Shown here: positions 42,519 through 55,790 of the stretch, in pieces
Layout of the letters: each line of letters opens with the position of its first letter
Numbering within the stretch: position 1 is the stretch's first letter
Source of the DNA: Gracilariopsis chorda
Lineage: Eukaryota; Rhodophyta; Florideophyceae; Gracilariales; Gracilariaceae
DNA: 64,000 nucleotides
Assembly: GCA_003194525.1 (NCBI GenBank)
Contig: NBIV01000059.1
Span: 186,001 to 250,000 of the forward strand
Reading direction: 5' to 3'
Program-made: the position numbers and the translations under genes
The notes under the pieces: generated by a model
The model's input: the letters and a program-made list of their open reading frames with translations, nothing else
Databases searched by the model: none
What the model was told of the DNA's origin: nothing

Positions 42519-44903
42519 AAGTGGTCTCCCGACCTAGAAAGCCGACCGGGATTGTTTTGTGATCGATATTGCTCTTTTGGGATCGGTAACCCCTGTCAGT
42601 AAGCTGACCGATTCGTGAAGTTGGTTGTTCCAATCTTGGATTCATGCTACTCCTAGTTCCGATGGAATCGGGGAAGTAATTGACTGGCAACACTCGAGGT
42701 TCTTCTCGACCGAGGTCGAATAATGGGGATGTCCCACCGCAGCTGCGGTCACTACCCAGCTCTCGGGAATGGAATGGAAAGAAGCCCGGAAACCGGAAAC
42801 AGCCAGTAAAGTCCTCAGAACCGCCAGTTGATGGGCCCTCTAACGGTCGTAACTAGGATGCCCAAACCACACAGCTGTGGAGTCTGGGGTGCTCATTGTT
42901 GAGTCGGGAGCAAAAGTTCTTAACTTTTTGACACAGACATTTGCCTTCAGAGCTCTCACCCCGCCCTCTCCAGTGAGGTAGATGTCTTTCGCATGCGGAT
43001 CGATGCCGATGTCATCGGTGGTGTAGTCGAAGATATTCGTAACTTACGGACTGATTTTAATCCTCTCTTAGAGATCCTCATGGATACCCTAGAGTACTGG
43101 GAGAAATGGAGTTGAAACATTATCGAGTGATAGCTCGTATCGAGACGTTGGAATATACCATCATTGATGGAGACGGCGATTCTGAGGCCCAGGCTGCTGT
43201 GTCCTCTCACGACAACCACGACCGTGGTAGGAAACTTCCAAAACGGAAGAAAGCGCACGATTGTGATTGGGACTCATCCCGTTCATCGAGTTGCTCGAGC
43301 CATTCGAGCCACTCGTCGCACTGGGCTTCGACAGCCGAAAATGGTCGCCACGGAGGCTCATTGCACTTGCAGAAATCGCAAGCCACCTATGGTGATATTC
43401 GATCCTAAAATAAGGGTAGGAAACACTCTGTTTTGTATGAACTGAGGCCTACTAACCGGTTATAAAGGAAGCTGTTATCCTACCGTTAATACCGTCTGGA
43501 ATATTCCTCCTTGGGCCAGCCACCCTTAGTACCAGAAGGGTAAAAGACTGTATCAAACGCAGGGCTCTTACGTTCAGAAACCAGTTCTTCACTGGAGAAG
43601 ACCCAATTATGGTGTTGAATTTTCTTGCACGCTTTGTAGCGGAAGCTGACATTCTTGGGATAAGTGAAGGACAAGCTGTTGTTTTCCTACCCTTTGCTTT
43701 ACGGGGACTCGCAGGGCACCAATTTAACTCTATCAGAGGTTCGTCTCTTCCCTCTGAGGAAGGTGTCACATGTTGGCCAGAAGCAGTTCAATATCTATTA
43801 CGCTTGTATGCAACGGGAAATTTCATTAGATAGGCCATCCTCGTGCTACGCCATACTAGCAAAGCCCGAGGGAGACGGAGACCGAATAGGCAGTCCCACT
43901 GAACAAGGACTTCCACCGTTGTGGCAATGGTTTCTCCTCTGGTGAGCTTTGTACGATGTTTTCCATGAATTGGATACAGCTATTCGCACGCTTGTCGTCT
44001 AACATCGTGAAGCCAGGCCCAAGATTACCTACATTGATTTGGTACGGTACGCGAAAGTGGAAGAAATCGCATTGCGTGCCTGTTCCGGTAGCCAGATGAA
44101 TTACAAGGCACTGCACCTTTAGGCAGCTCCGTCTTCCTTCTCTGTGTTGTCACAGAATTATGCTCGACAAGAAGTCAACAACCTACACCTGGGTCAGGAT
44201 TAATGACAGTTGGTTCCCACTATGAAGCTTCCTACTACCACTGCTCCCTCTCAGGATGGGAATTCTCAACTGCTCTATGCGGATTGTGCTTGTGTTCAAG
44301 CGGCACACGTCCCATACGCCAATATTGGTCGCTCTCAGAGGCCTGGATGGATCGAGACGCCCCCTGCAGTGAAGTTTAAGGATAACAGGACAAGAGAAGG
44401 GACAAAATAGGCCTTCATTTTCCATACTTGTTATGAACATGCTCACGTATCTCCCCGATGCACACTCAGGGTGAGAGATATGCCCATGATCATGGTTCTT
44501 TACAAGGCTTTAACTGCTGATTAACAAGCATCAGTCCCTGCACTTTTGTACCTTCGCTCCAAGGCGGAAGACTACCATCAGAATGAGCTTGCAGACGGGT
44601 CGATGCAGGCTTCTGTTTTTACCCAGAACCCGGTTACTAGTCCCGCCGTAGTAGATAGCACCAAACAACGAGCTGACTCACAGCCACCGCTGGTACCGGA
44701 CATTTTCTCGACACGGAACACCACTCAGTCCAAATACTGAGTGAGAGAATATCCAATAGAAAGGTATCCAAGTTGAGGCCTATGGCGCCCGAGGCGTCAC
44801 TACCTCGCTCCCCAGTCAGGATCGTTTCGATGAAATTGGGCACCACAGACGCGGACTCTACCACCCTGGGTGTATTGAGTTGCCCTTGGATACGATACAG
44901 GAA

Positions 44904-45710
44904 TGTGGTGCAATGCCCCAAAGGGGAAAAACACCGAAAGACGTCCGGGATCTTCCTCTCACGAGGTGAACCCAGTTGGGTAGAGCCCTCCCAGAGGTGT
45001 CACGGCGAAGCCGGTTTGTAAGACCAGGGACACCTGTCGCGACTCGCGCAGGGAGGTGAAGGCGAAGAATCGGTATCCGCGTGAGTGGGGTGTGATCCTC
45101 AGTAGAGGTATGTTTCCACGTAAGTGGGGGTGTGTGAGCGGATGCGCACACGAGGGGCGCGGATAGCGGGAGGTGCTACCCTAAAAAGGGGAAAGAGGAA
45201 GGACGAGTGGGTCGCGAGAGCGACGAGTAGATACGGCAATGCCGGTGGACAGGACTCCCTATACAGGGCGAAACACCAATATGATTGGAACAATTAGTAC
45301 TCCCAATGATGGGTCTCCTTTAGATGTGCAAGGGGGGTGAACTTCCGTACACTACGGTGCTTCCCTCCAAGGAGGAGTTGAGAACACGCGGAGGCGGTAA
45401 AGCTCAGAGCCAATTCCCCAGGTTGGGGTCCCTTGTTGGGGAAGGTTTACTGGTGCGACGGCAGTGCGCCGTCGCACTAAGTACTAGCTTCCCAGAAATG
45501 GGTGTGAAAATAATAAATAAAATTAACTAAAATACTCCACATTCCGTGGCAACATCCACTACTGTGGCCAACCGCCAATTGACCCAAAACCGTGTCCCAC
45601 GTGTCCATACCCACCATTGTGGGGCGTAGTTCATATACACACTACACAACCGATAATATCGGGAAAGCGTTCAAGTACCCAGAATCCCTCCCTGAGGGCG
45701 TTGCACTTCA
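44904..45710 (-). repeat. Solo LTR of family A, inverted, in element C
   Basis: The reverse complement of the A LTR, from TGTGGTGCAATG to TTGCACTTCA (807 bp), flanked by AGGAA on both sides (44899-44903 and 45711-45715). It lies between the gag and protease parts of element C. Its divergence from A is modest, so it is younger than C and older than A. Confidence 0.9.
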
Positions 45711-46957
45711 AGGAAAAAGGGATCCCGGAACGAGTCATGGTGGCAGGCAAGAGGAACTATGAGGGTTTTGCGGACATTGGCCTTTCCACCCAGTATATGG
45801 TGCGTCATCTGTCCAATCTGGATACAGGTGCCTGTCCTCATTTCATTAGTATATTCTTGCTAATGCAGTATATCCGTGCACAAGTCCTTCAAGGACCTTT
45901 TATTGACATCGTCGAAGCAAACAATAACCCGTTGAAAACAGCTGGTATTTTTTTACTTATCGTGAGGATTGGCAACTGTGTCGTGCAGCTTGAAGTCATT
46001 TTCTGTAAGAAACTAGCCACTCCGGTTATCTTGGAATGTGATTTCTGTGATCGATTTGTTGACTCTATTCGACCGCGGTCGCGGAAGGTGGAAAAGGATA
46101 ATGGCTCGAGAGTCACGATCATTGGCCACTCTCTAAGGAGAGCCTCTTCAAAGCTGGTGCCTTTCGTAGCACCGCTTCAAGATTCCTAACCTTTTAGGGA
46201 GTCACCACAGCTTTGTTTCGCATGAACCGTGGCGGTCCCACCGGAACCCCAGATAATGATTGACTTTGCAGCCGCTCCTCGTGTTTTACTGGTGTTTCCA
46301 CCGCTGAACTCATTATATGAGAATTATCAGCTTGTCTTAGCGAATGGCTTTGTTTAAATTTCTAAGGAAGACGCTTTCCAGGTCTTGATTCCGAACCCTA
46401 ACAATAAACCGCAAAATCTGGCAAGAAACAAAGTTCTTGGCACATTCTTACCGCATCCGACGTCCCTGATACCCACAAAGGTGTCTGCTGCGGAGGTACT
46501 CGGACTTATTTTGACCTCGGAAAACACTACTCAGCCTAATGAGGAGGAGGGTGCCGCTTCGACACAGGAGGAAAACACGAACAATTCGGAAAGGAAGACC
46601 TTCGATACGAATTATGACAAGCCCTACCCTGTGAAGGAGTTAAAAGAGGTGGATCTGGGACAAGTTACATATTTGTATCGCAAAACACTGCGTGAGATGT
46701 TGCGTGAGTGTACAACTATGTGGAATGGATCCCTAGGAGAGGTCTCCACCGCAAAACACTGTATAGGCCTGCTGCCAAGCACGAGACCAATAGCGCAGCA
46801 CACCTATCATGCAGCTCCGAAGGCACGGATGGAGGAACAGTTCCAAGTGAAAAAGATGCTCCACGCAGGGGTGATTGACCCCATTCAGTCACCATGGGCA
46901 TCAACAGTTGTACTGGCTCCTAAACGCGATAGGTCATGGCACTTTGTGTCGACTATT

Positions 46958-47615
46958 TCTTAGAACTAGTTTTTATTTACCTTTATTTGAGTATAGTGGG
47001 CTCTAGCATCAGTTATGACGTGCACAAGCCAGCTGATTTTACTTTACTCGATCTGCTGAGGAAATCGGTTACCCAGTTGCCATGCCAAACTGGCTTCAAA
47101 GCCGAGTTGACATCTTCGTGACACCCTGCCAATATGACATTACAAAATGGTCATGTCAAAGAGGTCTTGGTTGACCACGTCGACATATTGGCTCTAAAGT
47201 ACACGTTGCCTACTACTCACAACGTTGACAGACACCTCACACGGTACAGCAGGTATCGAACGGTCATGGAAGATTCTCGAGGGAATCGTGCCAAGTCATC
47301 ACTGGCACTCTCGGTCCATGCCAGATCATCAAGACGTTTTCTGTTGAAAAGTCATCAGCATTGATGGAATTTGCCCAGTCATCAAACGACTAGATCTGGC
47401 ACTGAATCTGGTAAACCAGTCCCGTACGGAGGCCAGCACGAACACCAAGCATAATCTGTTTAACTCGGACGAATTCTCATCGACTAGTGGCACTGATAGA
47501 ACTAGACTACAAACTCCATATAAACCCCGATGGATGTTCCGAACTTCTAACTCGTATAATCACCATCGACATCCAGCCAATTCAACCACTGTACCTCTGT
47601 CCCAAACACTATTGA
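46958..47615. other. Unidentified ~650-bp insert in the RT region of element C
   Basis: By comparison with element A, reverse transcriptase sequence stops after about 46957 and resumes near 47615. The DNA between has no counterpart in A or B and no long frame; a TATATAAACC-like stretch lies near 47520. It may be a solo LTR of another family. I could not fix exact ends or a target duplication. Confidence 0.45.
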
Positions 47616-48004
47616 CGACTTAATGCCGTCATCGTGAATGACGTGTATCCTATATCTCCCATGGACGAGTACATCGACTCTCTTGGAGAGGCAGCAATGT
47701 TCTCAACAGTGGATGCAAACTGAAGCTATTGGCAAGTGCCCGTTTGATCGGAAGACCGTGTTAAGAGAGCATTTGTATGCCACTCGGGACTTTATCGCTT
47801 TAAGAGTATGCCATTTGGACTTAAAAATGCTCCCACTACGTTTGAGCGTGCTTTGAATATTCTTCTTGCCCGCTTCAGATGGTGTAGTTGCCTCGTCTAT
47901 CTTGACAAAATCATAGTCTTCTCCAATAACTTGGATGGCCATATCGAACATGTTTAGGAAAACATGGCCACGCTACGTGACGCTTGAAGTACCTTGAAGT
48001 TAAG

Positions 48005-48829
48005 TGTGGTGCAACGCCCCAAAGGGGAGAAACACCGAAAGACGTTCGAAATCTTTCCTCCGTGGAGGTGAACCCAGTCGGGTAGAGCCCCTCTAGGGGT
48101 GGCACGGCGGAGCCGGTTTGTAAGACCGAGGCCACCCTTCGCGACTAGCGCAAGAGGGTTTAGGACAAGAATCGGTATCCACGAGAGCGGGAGTGCGGCC
48201 TGGCCAGAGGTAGGTTTCCACGTAAGTGGGGGTGTGTGAGCGGATGCGCACACGAGGGCCGCGGATAGCGGGAGGTGCTACCCTAGAAAGGGGGAAAGGG
48301 AAGGGCGAAGAGGAGGAAGAGAGGACGAAGTGAGTCGCGAGAGCGACGGGGGCGAGTGGCGATGCCGGTCACAATATCCCTATACAGGGCAAAACACCAA
48401 TGCAATTGGAATAATATGACTCCCAGTGATGGGTCCCTTTAGATGTGCAAGGGGGTTAGATGTCCCGTGGTTCACGGCGTCTCCCTCCAAGGAAGAGTAG
48501 AGCACGCGCCCAAGCGGTAACAACTAGAGCCAATTCCCCAGGTTGGGGTCCCTTGTTGGGGAAGGTTTATTGGTGCGACGGCAGTGCGCCGTCGCACTAA
48601 GTACTAGCTTCCCAGAAATGGGTGTGAAAATAATAAATAAAACTAACTAAAATACTCCACATTTCGTGGCAACGTCCACTACTGTAGCCGACCGCCAAGT
48701 GACCCAAAACCGTGTCCCACGTGTCCGTATCCACCATTGTGGGCGTAGTTCATATACACACTACACAACCGAAAGTATCGGGAAAACAATCAAGTACCAG
48801 GAATCCCTCCCTGAGGGTGTTGCACTTCA
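48005..48829 (-). repeat. Second solo LTR of family A, inverted, in element C
   Basis: 825 bp from TGTGGTGCAACG to TTGCACTTCA, flanked by TTAAG on both sides (48000-48004 and 48830-48834). It interrupts the reverse transcriptase region of element C. It carries the hairpin plus polyadenylation arrangement of the family and differs from the first solo LTR, so it is a separate insertion. Confidence 0.9.
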
Positions 48830-51800
48830 TTAAGGAAATGTGAATTCGTCACTGACTCAGTCATGTAGTTGGGACACATCATCCATCCAGGACGGCTAAT
48901 GATCGAAGAAGCTCGTGTTAAGTCCTCCAAAGAGGGTAAGCACCGAGAAACGCAGACGGAACTCTTTTTCTTTCTAGAACTTTGCAACGTCTACGGAAGC
49001 TTCATTGCCAGCTTCGCACGGATCGCGAGACCCCTCAACGACCTTTTGAAGAAGGGACAGCCACCAAAACTGGAAACCCTTCCACCCGGTCAAGTGGAAG
49101 CCATTGTGTTCTCTCAGAAAGACCGCTACATGGGCCCCGATATTTTCGTTGCCTAAGAAAGGTCTAACTTTTACGGATTTAAGTGATAACCCAGTCGGCT
49201 GTGTGTTATTCCAGACAAAACACGATGGGAAACTTAAGCCACCTGGATATTTGTCACGACTCTCAATGTTCATGACAGAAACTATTCTGTATCGGAAAAA
49301 GACTCTCTGGCTATGGTCTGGGCGTTAGAGGCGCTACAACCACACCTTATGGGTACCCCACTTCAGCTTCAACACAGATCATTCCGCGTTACGCTGCCTT
49401 ATGTCGATTACGGAGCGCTCGGGTCGCCTTATACGCTGGAGACATGGGCTGGGCAAGTTCGACTTTGACATCTAATTCAAGAAGGGGAACCTCAACGCCC
49501 AAGCAGACGCTCTTTCACAATTAGGAACAGACGCTGAGGCTTTTCCTCTCAAGGACGATGAGGAGTGTGGTACAGCCAGTGGGGAGCACAATGTCCTTAA
49601 AATAGGACTTTTAGATTTGGTCTAACAGATGGGTTCCAGTAGGTGGTGGTTTCCCTAATATAGGAGCGGCGACCGGGGGAATCCTGAAGGGAGATCCGCA
49701 AGCACCAAGCGGATATTTGGTTCACTGGGCGGGCGATAATCCTACAGGCGCTGCTATGGGACGCGCTGGGTATCGGTGGCTTAGAAACCACACCTAGAGG
49801 ATGACGTGATAGTGTACCTGAATGTGAGTATCAAGAGGTTGAACCAGACGAACTATAACAAGCCTCGAGGGTGCATGGTATACTTTCACGGAGGTTGAGC
49901 TCCAACGGCACAGTAAATACAGTGCCACGAGCTGACCTCGACGAAAAATATCTACTGTACCCTATAAAATCTAAGTTAGGTTATTATACCTAGTTGAAAT
50001 ACAGTGCACTGGAACGATTCCTCTGGAGTGGTGTGCTACGTGGCACCAGCTAGAAAATACAGATATTTCGGTAGGAATCATCCGTAACAGCCCATCTTTA
50101 GGATCGTATATAGTACCACTGTTCGAAAAGGAAGACATCCCCTGCTTCGTACTCAACGAGGTTTATTCAGAATACGATCTGATTACTGATGACATATGTG
50201 ACGACATGCTTGTCGCAGACGAAGACGACTCCGACTTTTGCTTCTTCGTCCCAATCAACTTCGAGGAGATGCCACGCGAACAATTCAGAGATCCGCTTTG
50301 TACGAAGATACGGGCCAAGTAGAATTTCGGAGTTAGAATTCTCTTTGTTATTAACTCTCAAGAAGTCTTGGTCAGGAAGGTGCGCTCTATTCCACAGATC
50401 GTGATTCGCTATACGCCACAGTTGCTTGTCATAAAACTCTCAAATCACTCAAACATGTCCGCTCATACTGGTGCCAGGAAGACGAACACGACGCTTCGCT
50501 GGGATTACTATTCGCGAGCATTAGCGATCGACTGCTACTCAATTTTGAGATCCTGTACTCACTGTCCTCGTAAATGAGTGCAGTTACGTCGACAAGCGAA
50601 GACGCTAACTCTCTTCCTGGCATAGGCCTCACTTGCGTTCGTGGCAATCGATATACTCGATGAATACCTCCGCAATTTTCGTGGTAACAAGTTCTTACTT
50701 GTCATCAAGGACAGATTTTCTAAGTAGTTTCGGACAGTTCCGCTAATGAAGATTACCTCTTGCAGTGTTGCGGCAGATTTTGTTCGTCACTAGAGCCTTT
50801 TTTCACGGCCCGCTGGTCAATATACTTTCGGATAATGGACCATAATTTGTGGCTCGCTGCTTTGAAGACGTTTGTAGAATACTTGACGTGAGGAATCTCT
50901 CTACGACGACGTATCCCCCTCAATTAAATGGTAAAGTGGAACGGTTTAACCGAACGCTGCTATCTGCATTGCGGGACTATACGACAGAAAATCCAAAGAC
51001 TTTGGATTTGTTTATGGATACCGTTACATATGCGTATAATACACAGGTCCAAAGAGTTACTGATCTGTCTCCATTCGACTTAGTACTCTTTCAAACCCCA
51101 CCACCCGTAGAATTTGAATCATAACCTATGTTGGATCGATTCTTGCCTCCGACGGATCACTATATCTAATGGAAGAATTGGCTCACAACCATCGTTCCTT
51201 TCGCCCGATCGTCAAGGGCAAAATCCCAACGGCCTTACAAGCGTAGCTTCAATGCTCGAATTTGCCGACAAATTCCAGACATTCATAAAGGACAGCTAGC
51301 CTTCTTAAGAAAAGAGTTTTAAAATCTCGAGAAGGAAAAGCGACACAAACTCTCTCACATCGCGGATGGCCCCTACAAGATCATCTACGTTGAAAAGGAC
51401 ACAGTTTTGTTAAAATGGTGATGATCACGAACGCTTTTCTTGAGATCGAGAGGTTCAATGCCCATATTCTATCACAGAAGTTCTTTAGGACCGTAATGGA
51501 ACGGATGAGACAAACGTCCCCAATTCCTCGGAAAAGGCATCGTCACAACCCCAATAGGGCTCTCTAACCCGTGGAGGGGACTCTCGGACGTACCTACTTT
51601 TTCTACTACTGAGCCGTCGGTTACCAACCGCCTCGTTCGCTCTCGCTCTTTAAAGCCTTTTATTCCTTCGCCAGACGTGCTTTCATCCCCTGTTGCTCCG
51701 CTTAAGGAGGGGGAGGGGATAGATAGCCGCAGCGATAAACACTACCGGTGTCGCAACCGTTGGTTACTGCTCGTGACACACGAACTGCCAACGTGCATTC

Positions 51801-52737
51801 ACTGCACAGACCCGCCCAGGACGACACAGTGACGGATACCCCGGATGCTGGCACTGAAACCTTGCAGCGTAACGGTGATGCCAAGGGCATGATCCCACCC
51901 CCAGTAGAGAGGGAAAAACTCGACGATAAGAATACTTCACCGCCCGTCACAGGGAAGTCACGTCAGCAGGCTGATACACGCAATTACGTCGGAGACGTTA
52001 CTTCCAGTACAGCTGTATTAGACCTGCAGTCAGAAGAAACTGCCAACCACCGTCGGGAACCGTCACCGATCTCGCCGAGAAAGAGCGTGATCAACACTGC
52101 CCCAACTGGGAATGGTAGCCCAGGAAAACCGATTGAAAATGCAGTCGAACACCAGGTTACACCGTCGCCAAGTTCCCACCTTGTGGAAGCCCCACCGTCT
52201 TCCCGAGCTCGCGGGCAAACCAGGGCTGTCACGGCGGACCCGGCGTTATCAGTTCCCTGAAGGATAACATGACACACAATACGGTGGATCGTACTCACCC
52301 CAGCATGGGTCGGGATAAGTGATCACTGCCATGGCGTGGATGACGCCTACCTAATACGCATCAAAATGGCACAGGAGACCCCGAAATGGATGGTTTAGCT
52401 TTTCACCGGCGCACTGTAGGGTTGGAAAGCAATGCAATGCAAACGCAGATGGAACGCCGCACGCCCCGTCACGTGACGTGCGCCGTGCACCACCTCGTGG
52501 AGGCCTCAAATTGGAGTCACAAACCGTTGCTGACGACAGGGGCCACACGTCGCACGACAGTGCATGGGGCTTCGGTCTCACCAATCCCCTTCCTGAGCCC
52601 AAACCGTCGAAATTAGGACAGCAGTACCTAAGCAAACTCGTGTTGAAACTGTCGGTCGCAAATGTTGCGGAATGTTCCAGACATTGCTGGAACACACGTG
52701 TCGAATGTTTCAGTAGTGTCTAGCACATTGCACGCTT

Positions 52738-53024
52738 TGTTGGCCCAGCAAAAACTACAGTATTTTAGTGATGCTGGCGCAAATTGTCGCTTTATTATTG
52801 GTTAGTGTGCAGCTCCAGAGGTCTCTAGAAGCCAATGGAGTAACCTAGACGCACACATGAGTAACTAGCAAGTAGAAATGCGTATTTGGCTCGTTTGTAG
52901 TGCCTCTAAACACTATAAGAAGAGATTCTGAGCTTCGGACTTCGGTCTGAACTCACCTCAACAATCGACCAACATCTAAGCCCCACCCCCTATCAACCTT
53001 CAGCCACTTCAACTATCATCAACA
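52738..53024 (+). repeat. Possible solo LTR of a short-LTR family
   Basis: A 287-bp stretch begins TGTTGGCC and ends ATCAACA, has a CACTATAAG TATA-like box near 52910, and sits in the linker of element C, where A has about 1.4 kb less sequence. The flanks CGCTT and ACCAG do not match, so the call is tentative; the insert may reach well beyond 53024. Confidence 0.3.
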
Positions 53025-54459
53025 ACCAGTGAGGCGTTCGCCGCTGGATAAAGGGCTTCTAGTGAGGCGTGTGCCGCTAGTTGTCCAATAGGGTGGGGAA
53101 GTACCGTCGCTAAGACCGGTTGAAGCGCCTTAGGCGTGGAAGGGAGACGGTTAGTGTGTACCAAAGGTGTTTCTGTCATCTGTGAGCCCCACCAGAGCTT
53201 TGCTCGGATAACGGTGTCGGTCGAAAGACCTGGTGATTTCCGGACGGAAGTACTTGAAGGGAAGCTATACGCAGGCGACGTGCCGTGCAACCTTTCCTGC
53301 AAAGGGCCAGCTTGGGTATAGAGTGAAAGCATATCCCGCTGTTAGTAGCTCTCCTCGGGAAGCCCTGTAAGGATTGTATGCGCCTGCTTCTGGTTAGTGC
53401 AGAGGTAGGTAGGCTGCAGAATCCACTTCACATCCGGAGTGTCTGACCGGAAGCCGAGGGTCTGACCCTTAGTGATCCTTGATATAATTCTTGGGTTGCG
53501 CGCCGTTTCAACAAGAAGTTAAGAAGTTTTATTTGGGGATTGAGCCTCTTGCTCTCCCTAGTGTTGTTTTATTTCATCGAGTGGGTTTAGTTCTTTTGAT
53601 CCCACTGTTTTCAACTTGTTTTGGGGCTTTTAGCTACGAAGAGCACCCTTTTGGCTTTTATTATTACAACTTTTTGGCCCCCTGCGTCACAGTCCCGTGA
53701 TGGCGCCCACAGAAACCTTTTAGTGTTGAGGAACCGTCATCGCCCTACTCAGTGAGTGCGACCTCCAACATGCTCATGCGGAAGACAGTCTTGCTTCCAT
53801 CGCCACCTACGGACCAGGAAGTGGTAACCTAACCGACTAGGTCACTGGAACATACTGTGGACAATACGGACGATGGTACTGCTAAGCAGGGTGTGCATGC
53901 GCAGGAGTTCTTCATAGACCACATTGTGGGAAATAGTTACAACAAAGATGGGTTCATCAATTACTGTATCCGATGGTTCGGTTACCAACTCTCAGCAGAT
54001 ACGGATGAACCGGTTGAGCACTTGCCCCCATCGAATATCGTGCAGTCTCATCGCCCCGGCGAATTACAAATGCCACCGAACCTTGATCGCGCCCTCGTCG
54101 GCTAACTCGACGCACATGCAGATGTACCAATTTCGGTCTCTAGAAGATTGCAAAACATCCCAATGGAACGCAAAATGGACCACTACTGTGGAGAAGAGAT
54201 CTTCAATTGAGGCAAAAGCCTCAGTTGAGGACGATGTAGACTCTGGAAGAGCAATTGGAAAGAGGAAAGATGGAAATTTTGGAAAATGGAGAAGAATCTC
54301 TGGAGAGAAGATGATAAGGCACTATAAGAATAGTTGGTAAGCTTTTTTAAGGAGGATAAGAAGAAGAAAATGATATGAGAAGTACAGTTTACTGTTGCTC
54401 ATATCCATATCGCTACGCGCTAGCCGGGATCACGACAGCCAAGTTTTGGTGACTCACTA

Positions 54460-55790
54460 GGTATGCTCAGGAGAGTGGTTGCCCAGATTCCGGCTCAGTG
54501 CCGTCCTGGCCCATCTGCACCTAGCGCAGTCTTCGCATTTGGGATACATCGCCTTAGGCGATCTCTGCAAGACCAGCGTTCTGGAGTAACTGATATATCA
54601 CAGCTGCTTGCTGGGTCTCGGTCATCGCGGAAGCGAGAGAGGCACTCGTGGGAGGAGCTGCTGACGGCGGAGCCGAAGGAGGAATTGCAGAGTACGTCGT
54701 TGAGACCTCGCCACCACCACCGAGAGCATCTCCATATCCGGCCTCGGGAACGCCGTCCAACATTGGATCCTGTTTTTCAGTCGAATGGAAGAACTCGTCC
54801 GTGACGACAAAGCCAGTCGGGTGAACCGAAGATATGACTCAGCGAGCTTCTCACAACACCACCGCCTCCTCAGCACAGATCAAATTCCGTGCCCACGGAT
54901 CGAAGTACACGAATTCACCTGCGAACGGGGTTCTCCTACTGGGTGACCGCTCCATTGGATCGGGATCATCGTTGCGCGCTGCCAAAGCAACTGGTGTCTG
55001 GTTCCAATCCACATTGCCGATGATTTACAACAGCGCTATTAGTTCAGCGAAGTTCCCATTGCCTCCGACCAGAGGTCGAGCACGCAAATGCGCTGCCTCA
55101 TAATCGGAGAAATGTACCAAATTTGATATTGGTCATAGATCTCTTGGAGGATATACATCGCCGTTTGTATGGCCCATTCCTTATAGACGACGGACCACCA
55201 TCCCGAATACGAGTTGCTGAGAAGTCGGCTTCCAATATATGAGAGCACGGGGGCTGCTCTAAATAGCACCCCCGGCACACCTCACACGAAGCCCACATCA
55301 AGGGGAGAGGAACGTATCTTCCACGCATGTGGCGGGGTCTGATCCGAGTCGATTCCATGTTCTGATAGGAAATGAGATATCCCCAATGGTAGTGACTGCG
55401 CAGTTCAAAACGGATGAACCGCTGCAGACACTGCGATCGCGACTCACGAGGAAGATACCGAAATTAGGCACGCAACAGTGGACGCGTCCAACAAATCAGG
55501 TCTGATGCCCGTGGATACGGTCATACTGCTTGATACTGCTGGCTAAACGTATGAGATTATCTCCATATTGGATCTCGCAGAGGTTTCGGTAGAACGCGAT
55601 ATCGAATCGGTAAGACGCATGTGTTGGACGCTCCAAGAACGTACGGTACAACCGTTGGTGCGCAATTTGAGTGAGTGCCGCTCGCGCTGCGACTGCAGCT
55701 GATCGTAACCCCATGTTCGATCCGGGCTGCCCGAAAATGGTAGGTGGTCTTTCCTCCATTTCGCATCTCTGCATGTCACTTGGAATCTAA
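54460..55790 (-). pseudogene. Antisense gene relic of element C
   Basis: Minus-strand sequence matches the antisense protein of element A: WSVVYKEWAIQTAMYILQEI here against WSVVVTEWAALTAACILNEA in A, and a YGDNLIRL segment against YGENLFRL. The part that would encode the N-terminus is lost at the copia junction near 55790. Broken, but the most informative copy for judging conservation after A. Confidence 0.7.

Larger units (their letters stand above)
41886..55790 (+). mobile_element. Element C: old Ty3/gypsy chromovirus with later insertions
   Basis: The 5' LTR is at about 41886-42518, followed by the primer-binding site. Parts in order: gag about 42950-44760 with a zinc knuckle near 44430, protease about 45740-46190, reverse transcriptase about 46640-48000 and on from about 48860, RNase H to about 49560, integrase about 50160-51420, a 170-codon linker frame 51748-52260, chromodomain about 53880-54050, antisense gene about 54460-55790. 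It is badly broken, with several dozen breaks, and carries two inverted solo LTRs of family A plus at least one unidentified insert. The 3' LTR is missing: the element stops abruptly where copia sequence begins near 55790. It belongs to the same lineage as A but is far older. Confidence 0.85.
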
